Positions 10,686 to 20,360 of a stretch of DNA of 64,000 nt are shown in pieces. How positions within the stretch are numbered: the stretch's first letter is position 1; each line of letters starts with the position of its first letter. The stretch is from Pyrinomonadaceae bacterium (GTDB lineage Bacteria; Acidobacteriota; Blastocatellia; Pyrinomonadales; Pyrinomonadaceae): positions 496,001 through 560,000 of the forward strand of contig JAGOBH010000002.1 of assembly GCA_017983495.1 (NCBI GenBank), in the 5' to 3' direction. The notes under the pieces are model-generated. The model had not been told where the DNA came from and did no database searches. It saw nothing but the letters and a program-made list of their open reading frames with translations. Both the position numbers and the translations under genes were made by a program.

Positions 10686-11090
10686 ATGGCGAAGGGAAAG
10701 GCGAAAGTAAAAGGTTGTTGGAGTTGCGGTGCGGAGATCCGGCCCGACACCCAGTTTTGCTACAGTTGCGGCAAGCCCCTGGCCGGTCCCATAGAAAGTG
10801 TCATCACCGAGAACGCAATTGCCGAGACGGACACATCGACCGAGGTCAACGAGAGCCTTGTCGATCTCGAACGGGCTCTCGGGGCTCAGTTTCCTCCGGA
10901 GGGCGATCCGAAAGCAAAGCTTACCGCCGCCGCCGCACAACGCCGCACCGCACGACGCGGAACGCGCAAACAGACTGAGGTAGTGTGGGAGCCGGTCGAC
11001 GACGGGGCGAACAGACTTTATTTTTTAATTGTTCTCCTGATATTTGTTGTTGCGAGTGTACTGGTATATTTCACGGTGTTTTCGAAATAG
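10686..11090 (+). CDS. Zinc-ribbon protein with C-terminal membrane anchor, in the BMC operon
   Basis: A 134-residue protein with an N-terminal double-cysteine zinc ribbon (CWSCG at 11-15 and CYSCG at 25-29), a charged middle region, and one hydrophobic helix at the very end (about 109-131), so the ribbon faces the cytoplasm. It lies 31 bases after the aldehyde dehydrogenase and just before a second small membrane protein. It is not a known shell component. The setting suggests a role in tethering or placing the compartment, but that is inference. Confidence 0.75.
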   Translation: MAKGKAKVKGCWSCGAEIRPDTQFCYSCGKPLAGPIESVITENAIAETDTSTEVNESLVDLERALGAQFPPEGDPKAKLTAAAAQRRTARRGTRKQTEVVWEPVDDGANRLYFLIVLLIFVVASVLVYFTVFSK

Positions 11091-11099
11091 ACGGGTAAA

Positions 11100-11210
11100 A
11101 TGATCACAGCGGGAACGATATTTTTCATCACGATCTTTGGGGGACTGGCGTTGTTTGCGGGATTGATCTTCGGGTTGAGGTATTTCCTTAAGCGAACGCG
11201 GGGTAATTAG
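11100..11210 (+). CDS. Small single-pass membrane protein (36 residues) in the BMC operon
   Basis: ATG at 11100-11102 to TAG at 11208-11210, nine bases after the preceding gene. The peptide is a hydrophobic helix ([20 protein letters not shown], then more hydrophobic residues) followed by a basic end ([10 protein letters not shown]), giving a clear positive-inside topology. A very short frame could be chance, but the tight spacing, same strand and coherent membrane-helix design argue for a real gene. Function unknown. Confidence 0.55.
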   Translation: MITAGTIFFITIFGGLALFAGLIFGLRYFLKRTRGN

Positions 11211-11238
11211 ACCTAAGGGGCCGAAAGTTGAGAGTAAT

Positions 11239-11556
11239 ATGCAAGCATTAGGAATGGTAGAGTGTTTTGGCTTGGTCGCTATGATCGAGGCTGCTGACGC
11301 AATGGTCAAATCGGCGGACGTCAAACTGGTCGGCTACGAAAAGATCGATGCCGGACTCGTGACCGCAATTGTCCGCGGTGAGGTCGGGGCAGTGAAAGCA
11401 GCGGTTGACGCCGGGGCCGCCGCCGCCCGCCGCATCGGGACCGTAACGGCAGTTCATGTCATTCCGCGTCCACACGGCGAAGTCGACGAGGGAATTCCTG
11501 TACTGCATACCGGCGAGACAAACCGCAAGAAGATCTCGGGCTCCGTTCCCGAATAA
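11239..11556 (+). CDS. Bacterial microcompartment hexameric shell protein (BMC-H), second copy
   Basis: A 105-residue PduA/EutM-like protein made almost wholly of one BMC domain (residues 1-90), with the [20 protein letters not shown] segment and VHVIPRPH end. The pore loop is KIDAGL (35-40), with Asp37 where PduA-type proteins usually have Gly. The pore would thus be more acidic than that of the first copy, so the two hexamers may pass different molecules. It is the last gene of the operon and is followed by a strong terminator. Confidence 0.97.
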   Translation: MQALGMVECFGLVAMIEAADAMVKSADVKLVGYEKIDAGLVTAIVRGEVGAVKAAVDAGAAAARRIGTVTAVHVIPRPHGEVDEGIPVLHTGETNRKKISGSVPE

Positions 11557-11573
11557 TTTCTTTGTGAATCAAT

Positions 11574-11613
11574 AAAATAGGCGAGATACCAATACCGGTA
11601 TCTCGCCTATTTT
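11574..11613. terminator. Strong bidirectional terminator closing the BMC operon
   Basis: Perfect 11-bp stem GGCGAGATACC/GGTATCTCGCC with a 6-base loop, extended by A-rich and T-rich flanks (AAAATA...TATTTT). It sits between the convergent second BMC-H gene and the VWA gene and can serve both. Confidence 0.85.
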
Positions 11614-11630
11614 GTTACCTTTGTTTCTCG

Positions 11631-12743
11631 CTATTTCGGCTTTGGAGCCTGCATCGGTTTCTGCAACGACGGAGCACCGCCCTCGGCGACACGTCCGGTG
11701 CGAGAGATCGCAATTCGCTTCTGCTTGTTCGGTCCGTCGTCCACAACTACCTTAATGTTCCTAAACGAACCGTCGCGGGCATCGTTTGAAGGAATATAGC
11801 CGATCGAATACTGAGTTCTGAGTTCGTTCGAGATGTCCTTGGCCATTGCCGGCAGTTCGCTAACATCAGCCGGGAAATATGCTTTCCCGCCAGTTTCTGT
11901 CGCCATGCGTTCGAGAAAGGCCTTGGCCTTCCCCTGTGGGCTCTTACCGATAAAACCACCTTCGGAGCTCAGATCGCCCACGAACCCGATGGTGTAGATC
12001 TGAACCTCAGATTCGCGCAATAGCTCAAAAAGTTGCTTTTCGTTGTAGTAACTATCCCGGTCTTCACCGTCCGAGACAAGGATCAGGGCACGACGCTTTC
12101 GGTCGTTTTGAGACTTCGACTTTTCGTATTCCTCGATATTCTCCACCGCAAGATAGACAGCGTCAATTATTGCGGTCTGGCCACCTTCAATGAAGAGATT
12201 CTCAAGCGAATCGATCAGATCCGTCTTATTATTCGTAAATGATTGTTCGATGCTGATCTTGTCTTTTCCAACAAATCGAATGACTGCAGTTTCATCCTCT
12301 GGTTTATTAGTGTTTACGAGGATCTTGCTTGCCTCGATGACCTTTTCTAGCTGTGGACGGAGCGAACCGGAATTATCGATCACCAGAGCGTAATTGGTCG
12401 GGACCTCGGACCTTGAGAAAAAGTCGATCACCTGAAGATTGTTGTCCTCGTAGATCTTGAACTCTTTCTGCTGTATGTTGTTTATCGGCCGGTTGTTTCG
12501 ATCAACCACGCGGACATTCAGGTTAACCAGCTCGGTATCGACCTTAATGACTTCGTTAGGGTCATCAAAAGGTGTTGGCGTTGGGGTTGGCTTTGCCGGC
12601 GACGAAGCGGGCGTCGGTGTCGGTGTCGGAGTAATTGCCGAGCTATTCGACTGAGCTTCGACGCGTGAACCAAGATAAATGCCGGATAGCAAAAATCCCG
12701 CGACAATTGCAACCAGCCCGATCATCGAATTTGTACGTTTCAT
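11631..12743 (-). CDS. Secreted VWA protein, VWFA-related Acidobacterial domain family (second of pair)
   Basis: Hydrophobic N-terminal segment (residues 7-30), a Thr/Pro repeat linker, then a von Willebrand A domain with the MIDAS-type motif DNSGS (about residue 122). The C-terminal motif RTQYSIGYIPS followed by a FRNIKVVV strand is characteristic of the family named for Acidobacteria. VWA domains bind metal and mediate protein contacts outside the cytoplasm; the target here is unknown. It is downstream of a paralogue (12770-13768) on the same strand, 26 bases apart, so the two are probably co-transcribed. Confidence 0.88.
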   Translation of the reverse strand: MKRTNSMIGLVAIVAGFLLSGIYLGSRVEAQSNSSAITPTPTPTPASSPAKPTPTPTPFDDPNEVIKVDTELVNLNVRVVDRNNRPINNIQQKEFKIYEDNNLQVIDFFSRSEVPTNYALVIDNSGSLRPQLEKVIEASKILVNTNKPEDETAVIRFVGKDKISIEQSFTNNKTDLIDSLENLFIEGGQTAIIDAVYLAVENIEEYEKSKSQNDRKRRALILVSDGEDRDSYYNEKQLFELLRESEVQIYTIGFVGDLSSEGGFIGKSPQGKAKAFLERMATETGGKAYFPADVSELPAMAKDISNELRTQYSIGYIPSNDARDGSFRNIKVVVDDGPNKQKRIAISRTGRVAEGGAPSLQKPMQAPKPK

Positions 12744-12769
12744 TGTTTAGCGATCTAACTTGAATTCTT

Positions 12770-13768
12770 CTAATTTGAGTTGGGCGTTGCATAGTAACCT
12801 TCGCGAGCCCGTACTGTTAGACGCGGTAAACCGCGGGGGGGTTTGACCTTAACTTTTACTTTACGCCATTTGCCGTTTGGTTCGAAATCCTTTGGCGTGT
12901 AGCCGATCGAATATTGATGGCGGAGTTCGAGAGCGATTCGCTCAAATATTTCATCCATTTCCACATCCGACTGCGGATAGAAAGATTTTCCGCCCGTTAC
13001 AGAGCTCAGTTCATCCAAAAACGACTGACCCTGCATCCCGAGCATCGTGGTCGAATCACGCCCATCCATAATGCCCACTGAATATGTCACGACGTCAGAT
13101 TCCTTCATCAGTCGGCGAACTTCGCCAAAATTGTACCGCGACGCATTGTCCTGTCCGTCGCTGATTATAAGCATTGCCCGCTTTTGATGCGTCCCGCGAG
13201 TGACACGCTCGATGCCGAGATAAACTGCATCGTAAAGGGCGGTGTTCTGTCTGGGTTCAACGAGTGTGAGTTTCTTCAAGACCGCGTCACCGTCACGTGA
13301 TCGATCAAGTAGCAATTGTGCTCGATTATTGAATGCGATCAGAAAATACTCGTCGTTTGGATGGCTGGTGATAATAAATCGCGAAAGTGCCTTTCGTGCC
13401 TTTGCGATCTTTGCACCGCTCATGGATCCCGAGACGTCGAAAAGTATTCCGAGCGAAACCGGGGCATCGCTATCACTGAAAAATGTTACTTCCTGTTCCT
13501 GATTGTTGTCGAAGATCGTAAACGCACCTTTTCCAAGTCCAGATACATATCTTCCATAAAGGTCGGTGACGGTGAGCGTTAAGGTGACTAAGTCGGTCTT
13601 GACCTTGACCGGGGCGTCATTTCCGTCCTCGATAAACTGTGGTGTCGGGGTTGGCGTGGCATCCTGAGCCGCGGCATTGAATGCCAAAACCATCGCAAAA
13701 AGTCCGACGAACAACGGATGATGAAAGGCTTTGTTACGGCAAAAACGAGCCAACGCGATTAGGGGCAT
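12770..13768 (-). CDS. Secreted VWA protein, VWFA-related Acidobacterial domain family (first of pair)
   Basis: Signal peptide at about residues 14-35, a TPTPTPQF linker and one VWA domain with intact MIDAS motif DVSGSMSG (about residue 110). The family end motif RHQYSIGYTPKDFEPNGKWR is followed by basic beta strands. A Shine-Dalgarno (CCGGAG on the minus strand) precedes the ATG. It is the first gene of a two-gene unit with its paralogue and is divergent from the pilC-like gene. The paralogues agree in domain order but differ clearly in sequence, so the duplication is old. Confidence 0.88.
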   Translation of the reverse strand: MPLIALARFCRNKAFHHPLFVGLFAMVLAFNAAAQDATPTPTPQFIEDGNDAPVKVKTDLVTLTLTVTDLYGRYVSGLGKGAFTIFDNNQEQEVTFFSDSDAPVSLGILFDVSGSMSGAKIAKARKALSRFIITSHPNDEYFLIAFNNRAQLLLDRSRDGDAVLKKLTLVEPRQNTALYDAVYLGIERVTRGTHQKRAMLIISDGQDNASRYNFGEVRRLMKESDVVTYSVGIMDGRDSTTMLGMQGQSFLDELSSVTGGKSFYPQSDVEMDEIFERIALELRHQYSIGYTPKDFEPNGKWRKVKVKVKPPRGLPRLTVRAREGYYATPNSN

Positions 13769-14009
13769 ATAAACTCCGGATGATCGAGACTATGTTAAGC
13801 AATTGATACAACTATCGCAAGATATTTCTTCGATGTTCGTCAACACGGTCGGGTTGTTCAGGCCAAAATAAAAAAACGTCACAAATACCGTTATCGCAAC
13901 ATTTGCGAAGGTACAGCGTGATATAATTCGGCTTCGGCGTCCGACCGGTTTCGTAATTGCGTTTTTAATTAAGTAGCTTTCGGACTTTTTAGCACCTTTG
14001 TTTTGATTT

Positions 14010-15245
14010 ATGACAGAGTTTATTTGCCGGCTTGGAACACCGTCAGGCGAGATCATTACCCGTGTTGTCGAAGCTCCGACAGCAGCGGATGCACGAGCTC
14101 GGCTTGAAAGCGAGGGCTACAAGGTTTTCAAGGTCGCAACCGGTGAAGAAGGGCTTTCGGCAATGTTGTCGCTCGGCGGCGGCAAAAAGGGAAAGGTAAA
14201 ACAGGCTGATTTTCTGCTTTTCAATCAGCAGTTTTCGGCATTGCTGCGAGCGGGAATTCCTGTTCTCCAGTCGATCGGACTACTCAAGACCCGAACGGCA
14301 TCCGCCAATCTGCGAGTCGTGCTGAACGACGTCGAAGAAAAGATCAAAAGCGGTGTTCCTCTGTCCGAGGCGTTCGAGGCTCAGGGCTTATTTCCGCGAA
14401 TCTATACCGCGTCGATTCTCGCGGGTGAAAAGAGCGGTGCTCTTGACGACGTACTCTCGCGTTTCGTCACGTATCTGAAACGAAGCGTCGGAATTTCACG
14501 CAAACTTCGCGGAGCTCTGGCGTATCCTGCGTTTTTGCTTGTTGCAGCCATGATGATGGTTGCATTTTTGACGCTTTATATCGTTCCTAGAATGTCGGAC
14601 CTCTTCAAGGGGCTGAGTTCGAACGGCGGTCTCCCGACCGTCACGGTAGTTGTGTTGGCGGTTTCGACCGGGGTTGCGAACAACATTTGGTGGATCGCTC
14701 CGCTATTGTTGATCGTCGGGTTAAGCTTGTACGTTTGGCTGAGAACGAATAGCGGGAAGCTTGTGCTTCACCGTTTCCTGCTGAAGATACCGGTTGCCGG
14801 TCAACTTGTTCGCAACATGGCGACCGCCCAACTGTCGCGTTCTTTGTCGACGCTCCTGTCGGGCGGTATTACCGTTCCGGATTCATGGGATATCGCGTCG
14901 CAGGCCATCAATAATCTCGAGTTGCGGCGGCGAAGTCAGGCAGTATTGCCGATGATCCGAGAGGGCCGCGGATTTACCGAAGCACTTGAGCAGGCCAATT
15001 GGATGCCGGAATTGGCACTCGATATGGTCGGGATCGGTGAAAAATCGGGTAGTTTGCGTGAGATGCTGGATGAGGTGGCCTTGTTTTATGATGCCGAGGC
15101 CGAGGTTAGACTTGAGCAGCTAACCACGCTCCTCGAACCTGCGATCCTGCTCTTTATGGCAGGTGTCGTCGTCATCATTTTGCTTGCGATCTATCTGCCG
15201 ATCATTCAGACCATATCGTCCGGTCCATTTGGCGGAAGAAAATAA
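14010..15245 (+). CDS. pilC: Type IV pilus / type II secretion inner-membrane platform protein (PilC/GspF)
   Basis: Two T2SSF repeats (about residues 70-190 and 270-395), each with the family helical bundle, and three membrane segments (about 172-192, 220-240 and 378-400). The first 60 residues form a small cytoplasmic domain. PilC/GspF proteins form the inner-membrane platform that couples the motor ATPase to pseudopilus or pilus assembly. The gene is followed 27 bases later by the matching ATPase. The rest of the apparatus is not in the window, so pilus or secretion use is undecided. Confidence 0.92.
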   Translation: MTEFICRLGTPSGEIITRVVEAPTAADARARLESEGYKVFKVATGEEGLSAMLSLGGGKKGKVKQADFLLFNQQFSALLRAGIPVLQSIGLLKTRTASANLRVVLNDVEEKIKSGVPLSEAFEAQGLFPRIYTASILAGEKSGALDDVLSRFVTYLKRSVGISRKLRGALAYPAFLLVAAMMMVAFLTLYIVPRMSDLFKGLSSNGGLPTVTVVVLAVSTGVANNIWWIAPLLLIVGLSLYVWLRTNSGKLVLHRFLLKIPVAGQLVRNMATAQLSRSLSTLLSGGITVPDSWDIASQAINNLELRRRSQAVLPMIREGRGFTEALEQANWMPELALDMVGIGEKSGSLREMLDEVALFYDAEAEVRLEQLTTLLEPAILLFMAGVVVIILLAIYLPIIQTISSGPFGGRK

Positions 15246-15272
15246 TCGAATACTGTTAATTGAGAGATCACA

Positions 15273-16949
15273 ATGAGTGTAGACGTATCAACAACCACAT
15301 CGCTGCCAAAGATCGAGTTGACGGATTTTCTCGATAACGAGCCACCCGAGGTGACCGAGGCCAAGCAACTGGCAATTCGCTATCGGATGCCTTACGTCGA
15401 TCTCCTGCCGCCGGACAGATCGTCGCCGGTTGACCAGGACGAGATCTCGAAGATCCCCGTCGATCTGATGCTGAGGAATCAGTTTGTGCCGCTAAAGCGT
15501 GACGGCAATAATCTTCACGCCGCGATGGCCGACCCGACCAATCTCGAAAGGCTGGACGAACTTGAGAACGTGCTAAACGTTCGCATCGTACCTTACGTGG
15601 CTACGGCCGGAGCGATCGATGTCGTGCTCAGAAAGGGTGATGCAACTCAGCGCGTCATGGCCGAGGCAGCTTCGACCTTTAAGATCTCGTTAGTTAAGGA
15701 AACCGATCAGGGCGACGAGGTACTAGATCTGGATCGCCTCGCAAATGATTCGGAAATGTCGCCGATCATCAAGCTCGTCGACACCATTCTCTACAACGCA
15801 ATGGAATCGCGTGCGTCCGACATCCATATCGAGACTCGTGAGCGCGATGTTCAGGTTAAGTTTCGGATTGACGGAGCGCTTTATGCCAAGGTCGACCCGA
15901 TCGATATTGCATATCACCAAACGCTTATCTCGCGTATTAAGGTCATGTCCGAGCTCGATATTGCTGAGCGGCGTATTCCGCAGGATGGCCGATTTCGTGT
16001 CAGGTACAAGGGCCGTACGGTCGATTTCCGCGTCTCGATCATGCCGACGGTTTTTGGCGAAGACGCCGTGATCCGTATCCTCGATAAAGAGCAGATCAAC
16101 GAGAGCTTTAAGAATCTTGACCTCGATGTTGTCGGATTTGATCCGGACGATGTTTCGCGTTTCAGGCTTTATATCAAGGAACCATACGGGATGGTTCTGG
16201 TGACCGGGCCGACCGGTTCCGGTAAAACTACCACGCTTTACGCGGCTCTCAACGAGATCCGAAATGAAGAAGATAAGATCATCACGATCGAAGATCCCGT
16301 CGAGTATCAGCTGCACGGTATTGTCCAGATCCCAGTCAATGAGAAGAAAGGGCTGACTTTTGCCCGCGGTCTGCGATCTATCTTGCGTCACGATCCTGAC
16401 AAGATCATGGTCGGTGAAATTCGTGACGAAGAGACGGCTCAGATCGCGATTCAGTCGGCATTAACCGGCCACCTAGTTTTTACCACGGTCCACGCGAACA
16501 ATGTTATTGACGTAATCGGCCGATTCCTTAACATGGGCGTCGAACCTTACAACTTTGTGTCGTCGCTTAATTGTGTTCTCGCTCAACGGCTTGTGCGACT
16601 GCTTTGTCCGACGTGCAAGCGTTCTTACCAGCCGACGCCGGAAGAATTGATCGAATCAGGCATGCGGCCTGAGGATGTCGGTGACCGTCCGTTTTTCCGC
16701 AATGTCGGCTGTGACGCGTGCAATCACACAGGTTACCGAGGCCGTTCGGCAATTCACGAACTGCTCGATATGTCCGATACGATCAGAGAAATGATCATCG
16801 AACGTCGGCCCGGATCGGAAATCCGCAGACAGGCCGAGAAAGAAGGATTGTCGAGCCTTCGAGAGTCGGCGGTGAAGAAAGTGTTTGCCGGCCAAACGAC
16901 ACTTTACGAGATCAATCGTGTTACGTTCGTCGAGGAACTGAAACAATGA
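15273..16949 (+). CDS. pilB: Type IV pilus / type II secretion assembly ATPase (PilB/GspE)
   Basis: N-terminal MshEN-like domain (residues 20-140), then the secretion ATPase core with Walker A GPTGSGKTTT (about 311-320), an Asp box and a Walker B region around MVGEIRDEETA, and a zinc-binding CPTC...CDACNHTGY element that is typical of PilB/GspE. It powers polymerisation of pilin or pseudopilin subunits at the inner membrane. It follows pilC and shares a 4-base overlap (ATGA) with the next gene. Confidence 0.95.
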   Translation: MSVDVSTTTSLPKIELTDFLDNEPPEVTEAKQLAIRYRMPYVDLLPPDRSSPVDQDEISKIPVDLMLRNQFVPLKRDGNNLHAAMADPTNLERLDELENVLNVRIVPYVATAGAIDVVLRKGDATQRVMAEAASTFKISLVKETDQGDEVLDLDRLANDSEMSPIIKLVDTILYNAMESRASDIHIETRERDVQVKFRIDGALYAKVDPIDIAYHQTLISRIKVMSELDIAERRIPQDGRFRVRYKGRTVDFRVSIMPTVFGEDAVIRILDKEQINESFKNLDLDVVGFDPDDVSRFRLYIKEPYGMVLVTGPTGSGKTTTLYAALNEIRNEEDKIITIEDPVEYQLHGIVQIPVNEKKGLTFARGLRSILRHDPDKIMVGEIRDEETAQIAIQSALTGHLVFTTVHANNVIDVIGRFLNMGVEPYNFVSSLNCVLAQRLVRLLCPTCKRSYQPTPEELIESGMRPEDVGDRPFFRNVGCDACNHTGYRGRSAIHELLDMSDTIREMIIERRPGSEIRRQAEKEGLSSLRESAVKKVFAGQTTLYEINRVTFVEELKQ

Positions 16950-17623
16950 TACGCCGCTTTATCGTTCTGTTTTCGCTCTTGCCGCTATTGGTGCTCACGG
17001 CAGCGGCTCAACAGGAAGGGAATCCTGAAAACTGGTGTCGCGGCGGTTCTTTTCCTAAAGACTCCGAAGTGTTTAGTATTGGTACGGTCAAGGCGTCCAA
17101 GGCATACTTTTATAACGATTACGAGGACGATTGTCCGACGAGCGAGAGCTGTCGCGAAAAGTCCTACGTTGTATCAGGCGACAAGGTTGTCGTTGCTCGG
17201 AACCTTAAAGGTTTTGCCTGTAGTTGGTACATTTCGGCGAAAGGAACTTCAACGACAGGTTGGATAAAGTCGTCCATGCTTGAGATGACCGAAGCAGATC
17301 AGATGCCGAAACTGTCAGCGTGGCTCGGCGAGTGGAAATACGCCGACAATTCGATCTCGCTCACGCAAAATAAATTGCCGGGAACTCTTAATGTGACCGG
17401 CGAGGCCTTTTGGAAGGGACTCGGCGACAATATTCACATCGGTGAATTGGACGGCCTTTCGGAACCGAAGGGTAATCTGCTCAAATTTGGCGAGAACGCC
17501 ACGGATGAATATGCCTGTAAGGCAACTATTCATCTAGTCGGTTCGTTTCTCGTCGTCGCGGACAACATGTACTGTGGCGGAGCAAATGTGACGTTTACTG
17601 GTGTCTACCGTAAGAAACGCTAG
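16946..17623 (+). CDS. Secreted protein with SH3-like region, function unknown
   Basis: The start at ATG 16946 overlaps the pilB stop (ATGA) and gives a good signal peptide (residues 1-21, ending LTAAAQ). The frame is open further upstream, but that part lies inside pilB and is not protein-like. Residues 40-120 resemble a bacterial SH3-type fold (VVSGDKVVV... TTGWIKSSML), with two cysteine pairs that may form disulfides. The C-terminal half is beta-rich. Its place at the end of the pilus pair suggests an envelope role, which is inference. Confidence 0.65.
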   Translation: MIRRFIVLFSLLPLLVLTAAAQQEGNPENWCRGGSFPKDSEVFSIGTVKASKAYFYNDYEDDCPTSESCREKSYVVSGDKVVVARNLKGFACSWYISAKGTSTTGWIKSSMLEMTEADQMPKLSAWLGEWKYADNSISLTQNKLPGTLNVTGEAFWKGLGDNIHIGELDGLSEPKGNLLKFGENATDEYACKATIHLVGSFLVVADNMYCGGANVTFTGVYRKKR

Positions 17624-17631
17624 CTAAGGTA

Positions 17632-18540
17632 CTATCCGATCAAATCCCGATATACGCTCGGATCCACATTCCCACCACTAACGACGAGGCAGATCTTTTT
17701 GCCCGCAAAACGTTTTCTGTCGACCAATATGGCACCAAGGCTCAATGCTCCGGTCGGTTCGCATTTCAGATTCGCAAGGCCAAAATACATTCTCAGTGCT
17801 TCGGCTATCCTGTCGTCCGGGACTTCAATGATTCCGGCAATACCATCTCTTATGATCGGCCAGTTAAGTTTGCCAAGAGAAATCGTTCGGGCTCCGTCGG
17901 CGATGGTTGTCGGCTCGGAATCGTTCGCAATGAGATGACCGGCTTGCAGCGACCGTGAAGCGTCATTGCCAAGCTGTGGTTCGGCACCAAAGACTTCTGT
18001 CGACTTGCCGTTTCGACACATTCCGGTTATCAGGCCCGAGACCAGACCGCCTCCTCCGACCGCTGTGAGTAGAACGTCAAAATCGTGTGTGGCCAGTTCG
18101 TCGCCAAGGGTAGAATTGCCTTCGATCACATATTTATCATCGTACGCGCTCGCAAAGTAAGCTTCCGGCATCTGAGCAGCTAGTTGAGCAACCCGCTCAT
18201 TTCGGCCAACCTTGGTCGTATCGACCAGATCGACCGTCGCCCCGAATCCGCGAACCGCATCGATCTTGACCCGTGCCGACGTCGAAGGCATCACAACCGT
18301 ACATTTCTTGCCGACCAACTTACATGCATATGCAAGGGCCTGGCCGAAATTGCCCGAGGACGCCGTCAGTATTTCGTCTTGCTCGACATTAAGTGCCAGA
18401 TTGTACGCCGCTCTGAACTTAAAGCTACCCGTATGCTGAAATGTTTCCGACGCGATCATAATGTCGAGGCCAAGATGGTCGTTCAGTTTTGACGAAGAGA
18501 TGAGCGTGGTCGGGCGAATGGCGTCTTGTAGTGATAACAT
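17632..18540 (-). CDS. Threonine/serine dehydratase (PLP-dependent, fold type II)
   Basis: Removes ammonia from threonine or serine to give 2-oxobutanoate or pyruvate. The PLP lysine lies in TGSFKFRAA, the phosphate-cup motif is SSGNFGQALA and a second glycine loop is GGGGLVSG. The start is taken at ATG 18540 (MLSLQDAIRPTTL), giving 302 residues, the usual size of catabolic dehydratases without a regulatory ACT domain. The frame runs open to 18951, but the extra part overlaps another gene and has no family match. It could also be a related ammonia-lyase or racemase of the same fold. Confidence 0.87.
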   Translation of the reverse strand: MLSLQDAIRPTTLISSSKLNDHLGLDIMIASETFQHTGSFKFRAAYNLALNVEQDEILTASSGNFGQALAYACKLVGKKCTVVMPSTSARVKIDAVRGFGATVDLVDTTKVGRNERVAQLAAQMPEAYFASAYDDKYVIEGNSTLGDELATHDFDVLLTAVGGGGLVSGLITGMCRNGKSTEVFGAEPQLGNDASRSLQAGHLIANDSEPTTIADGARTISLGKLNWPIIRDGIAGIIEVPDDRIAEALRMYFGLANLKCEPTGALSLGAILVDRKRFAGKKICLVVSGGNVDPSVYRDLIG

Positions 18541-18615
18541 ATTTCGTATAACGCAGTTTATTATCCTAAGCCCGACTGGGCAAGTTTCGCAGTTAAGGAG
18601 GTCGATGCGGTCGCG

Positions 18616-18938
18616 ATGCCAAACAATGAAATAAAGGAAATGATGGATATGCTCTATACTCAGGCGCGGATGCGCTTTGGGGCGGCGATCAAGGGCCGCT
18701 GGTTCTACGACGCCGATGATTGTCCGGGGTGCGGCAAAAAGATCGGATCGATGAAATACAAGGGCAAAGATGCGATGTCTCTGAATTCGTTCATTTTTCG
18801 CGATCACGGCGTTTTGATCATATATTTGTTGTGCGGCAAGTGCGGGAATAAGGTCATCAGGGCAACAAGCGATACGCCTTTGCACGCTGAGATCGAAAAG
18901 AATCTCAAGAGCGGTTTTATTAAACAACTGGGACATTA

Positions 18939-18939
<1 letters not shown>
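18616..18939 (+). CDS. Small zinc-binding protein of unknown function
   Basis: A 107-residue protein with two CxxC pairs (CPGCG at about 36-40 and CGKCG at about 74-78) that could bind one zinc ion, separated by a beta-rich stretch. No named family was recognised. AAGGAGG lies upstream at 18595-18601, a rather long 14 bases before the ATG. Its stop codon shares one base with the start of the next gene (gnd), pointing to co-transcription. Confidence 0.6.
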
Positions 18940-20357
<1,418 letters not shown>

Positions 20358-20360
20358 TCT

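Noticed and set aside
13920..13930. TATAAT-like box upstream of pilC
   Set aside because: No acceptable -35 box stands 16-18 bases upstream, and a single hexamer match is expected by chance in this AT-rich gap.
16718..16945. Extension of the secreted SH3-like protein frame into pilB
   Set aside because: The upstream part is inside the pilB coding region, and the ATG at 16946 overlaps the pilB stop and gives a proper signal peptide.
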